Below, in pieces: positions 62,531-64,000 of a DNA stretch of 64,000 nucleotides. The stretch covers positions 57,837,311-57,901,310 of the forward strand of contig OX246740.1 in the NCBI GenBank assembly GCA_945910005.1, written 5' to 3'. The notes below the pieces were generated by a model. The model made no database searches. It saw only the letters and a program-made list of their open reading frames with translations, and was not told the DNA's origin. The stretch's first letter is position 1, and every line of letters begins with the position of its first letter. The translations under genes and the position numbers were made by a program. Origin of the DNA: Isoperla grammatica. Taxonomy: Eukaryota; Arthropoda; Insecta; Plecoptera; Perlodidae.

Positions 62531-63303
62531 CAACAGTGTGAACCAATGTTAGAAGCGCAACACTGATTATTTACGACGTCTAAACACACGAGGCAAAACA
62601 ACCGCATGGCAACACACAAGTGTGAACCAATGTTAGAAGCGCAACACTGATTATTTACGACGTCTAAACACACGAAGCAAAACAACCGCATCGCAGCACA
62701 CAAGTGTAAACCAATGTTAGAAGCGCAACACTGATTATTTACGACGTCTAAACACACGAAGCAAAACAACCGCATCGCAGCACACAAGTGTAAACCAATG
62801 TTAGAAGCGCAACACTGATTATCTACGACGTCTAAACACACGAAGCAAAACAACCGCATGGCAACACAAGTGTAAACCAATGTTAGAAGCGCAACACTGA
62901 TTATCTACGACGTCTAAACACACGAAGCAAAACAACCGCATGGCAACACACAAGTGTAAACCAATGTTAGAAGCGCAACACTGATTATCTACGACGTCTA
63001 AACACACGAAGCAAAACAACCGCATCGCAGCACACAAGTGTAAACCAATGTTAGAGGCGCAACACTGATTATCTACGACGTCTAAACACACGAAGCAAAA
63101 CAACCGCATGGCAACACACAAGTGTAAACCAATGTTAGAGGCGCAACACTGATTATCTACGACGTCTAAACACACGAGGCAAAACAACCGCATCGCAACA
63201 CACAAGTGTGAACCAATGTTAGAAGCGCAACACTGATTATTTACGACGTCTAAACACACGAAGCAAAACAACCGCATCGCAGCTCACAAGTGTAAACCAA
63301 TGT
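62531..63303 (-). repeat. 84-bp tandem array (about 9 units) open as 28-residue Cys-rich repeats on the minus strand
   Basis: TGT(A/G)AACCAATGTTAGA(A/G)GCG starts at 62537, 62621, 62705, 62789, 62871, 62955, 63039, 63123, 63207 and 63291. All steps are 84 bp except one of 82 bp (62789 to 62871). On the minus strand each unit translates as MRLFCFVCLDVV(N/D)NQCCA plus SNIGLHLC, 28 residues with about six Cys. Eighty-four is a multiple of three, so the frame stays open for up to 152 codons (62819-63277). The 2-bp loss shifts it. There is no signal peptide, intron or known domain, so I treat it as repeat rather than gene. Confidence 0.92.
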
Positions 63304-63527
63304 TTCTAATGGGAATCTTATTACACAACTCAAGTAAACTCAACGAATTTGAATTGAGAACGTTACGTTCCCTTGTCTGGTGAACCTCCAATATACTCGG
63401 GTATGCAAATCAGTCACCAAGACGGGATCACTAGTTAGGAGGAAAATAATTACGCTGCCAAGTTGGTATCACTACTCAGGATTAAACTAATCTACGTTTA
63501 CATTCGTGTTTGTGACGTCACTACGTC

Positions 63528-63765
63528 GCGTTGTTCTCACGGCGTGTACACACGATCACGTGTTGTTCTCACGGCTTGTACACACGATCACGTGTTGTTC
63601 ACACGGCGTGTACACATGATCGCGTCCTCCCGTTGTTCACACAGCTTCTACACATGGTCGCGTGTTGTTCACACGGCGTGTACACATGATCGCGTCCTCC
63701 CGTTGTTCACACAGCTTCTACACATGGCCGCGTGTGGTTTACACGGCTTATACACATGATCACGT
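63528..63765 (+). repeat. Tandem array of 31-40-bp units with a 75-bp higher-order repeat
   Basis: TGTTC(T/A)CACGGCGTGTACAC and ATGATCGCGTCCTCCCGTTG recur about seven times. The 75-bp pair containing CGTCCTCCCGTTGTTCACAC is present twice (near 63621 and 63696). The 98-codon plus-strand ORF here is an artefact of the repeat. Confidence 0.85.
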
Positions 63766-64000
63766 TTCGCGTCAGACGAGGTAAAAGAACAATCGAAGTT
63801 CGAGAGTTTGCCGCTTGGCTTGTAGAGAGCGCGTCGGGCGGCGCAAGCGGAGAGTTTCTACTTTATTGAGTTTACTTTACAAACGAAAGGATCGTGGTTT
63901 TTTTTATGGTAACGTCATCTCATTGTGGGCTGAAACAAATAAGTACGGTATGCGGTGAGAACATAATATTGTATTTTCTCTAAACTTGTATGCATTAATT
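63766..64000. other. No gene recognised
   Basis: The final 235 bp show no recognisable feature. Confidence 0.4.

Overview
The window is animal nuclear DNA. It carries one intron-split, conserved eukaryotic gene with GT-AG introns, surrounded by AT-rich, repeat-laden non-coding sequence with poly-G tracts, microsatellites, MITEs and LINE, hAT and SINE-like debris. An invertebrate, plausibly a mollusc or other lophotrochozoan, fits the style, but nothing here fixes the taxon.

Region 1 (1..19790) is one tandem array of an 81-bp unit: 244 complete units in unbroken register (unit k starts at 1+81(k-1)) plus a 26-bp partial unit at the right edge. It continues off the left end of the window. Read on the minus strand, each unit contains an AG acceptor, 14 open codons ([14 protein letters not shown] or ...MSGAE), and a GT donor. 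These 14 codons are the next exon, or the start of it, of the gene to the right. The array is therefore an exon-derived satellite inside a living gene.

Region 2 (19711..24306, minus strand) is the 5' part of CRNKL1 (crooked neck-like 1; yeast Clf1/Syf3), a HAT-repeat scaffold of the Prp19-associated spliceosome machinery. Ten complete exons join in frame into 546 codons with introns of 121 to 506 nt. Exon 11 begins at 19752 and is the first, gene-proximal copy of the 81-bp unit. The last roughly 130 to 140 residues expected for the family must lie left of position 1, beyond the array.

Region 3 (24307..64000) is about 40 kb upstream of CRNKL1 with no gene I can recognise. It holds tandem arrays of 66-68 bp (26.9-27.6 kb), 98 bp (56.0-56.4 kb), 84 bp (62.5-63.3 kb) and 35-75 bp (63.5-63.8 kb). 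It also holds an exact 335-bp tandem duplication (39.2-39.8 kb), a TGTC microsatellite (36.2 kb), a hAT-type remnant with a nested MITE (28.3-29.5 kb), a Harbinger-like MITE (38.1 kb), two foldback elements (44.9 and 49.0 kb), a decayed LINE reverse transcriptase (58.9-59.6 kb), tRNA-derived SINE-like pieces and several dispersed repeat families.

The most notable feature is the array. A spliceosome component gene carries at least 244 copies of its own mini-exon, each with splice signals and a reading frame of a multiple of three. Whether these are decoys, skipped satellite, or sometimes included to lengthen the HAT superhelix cannot be told from DNA alone.
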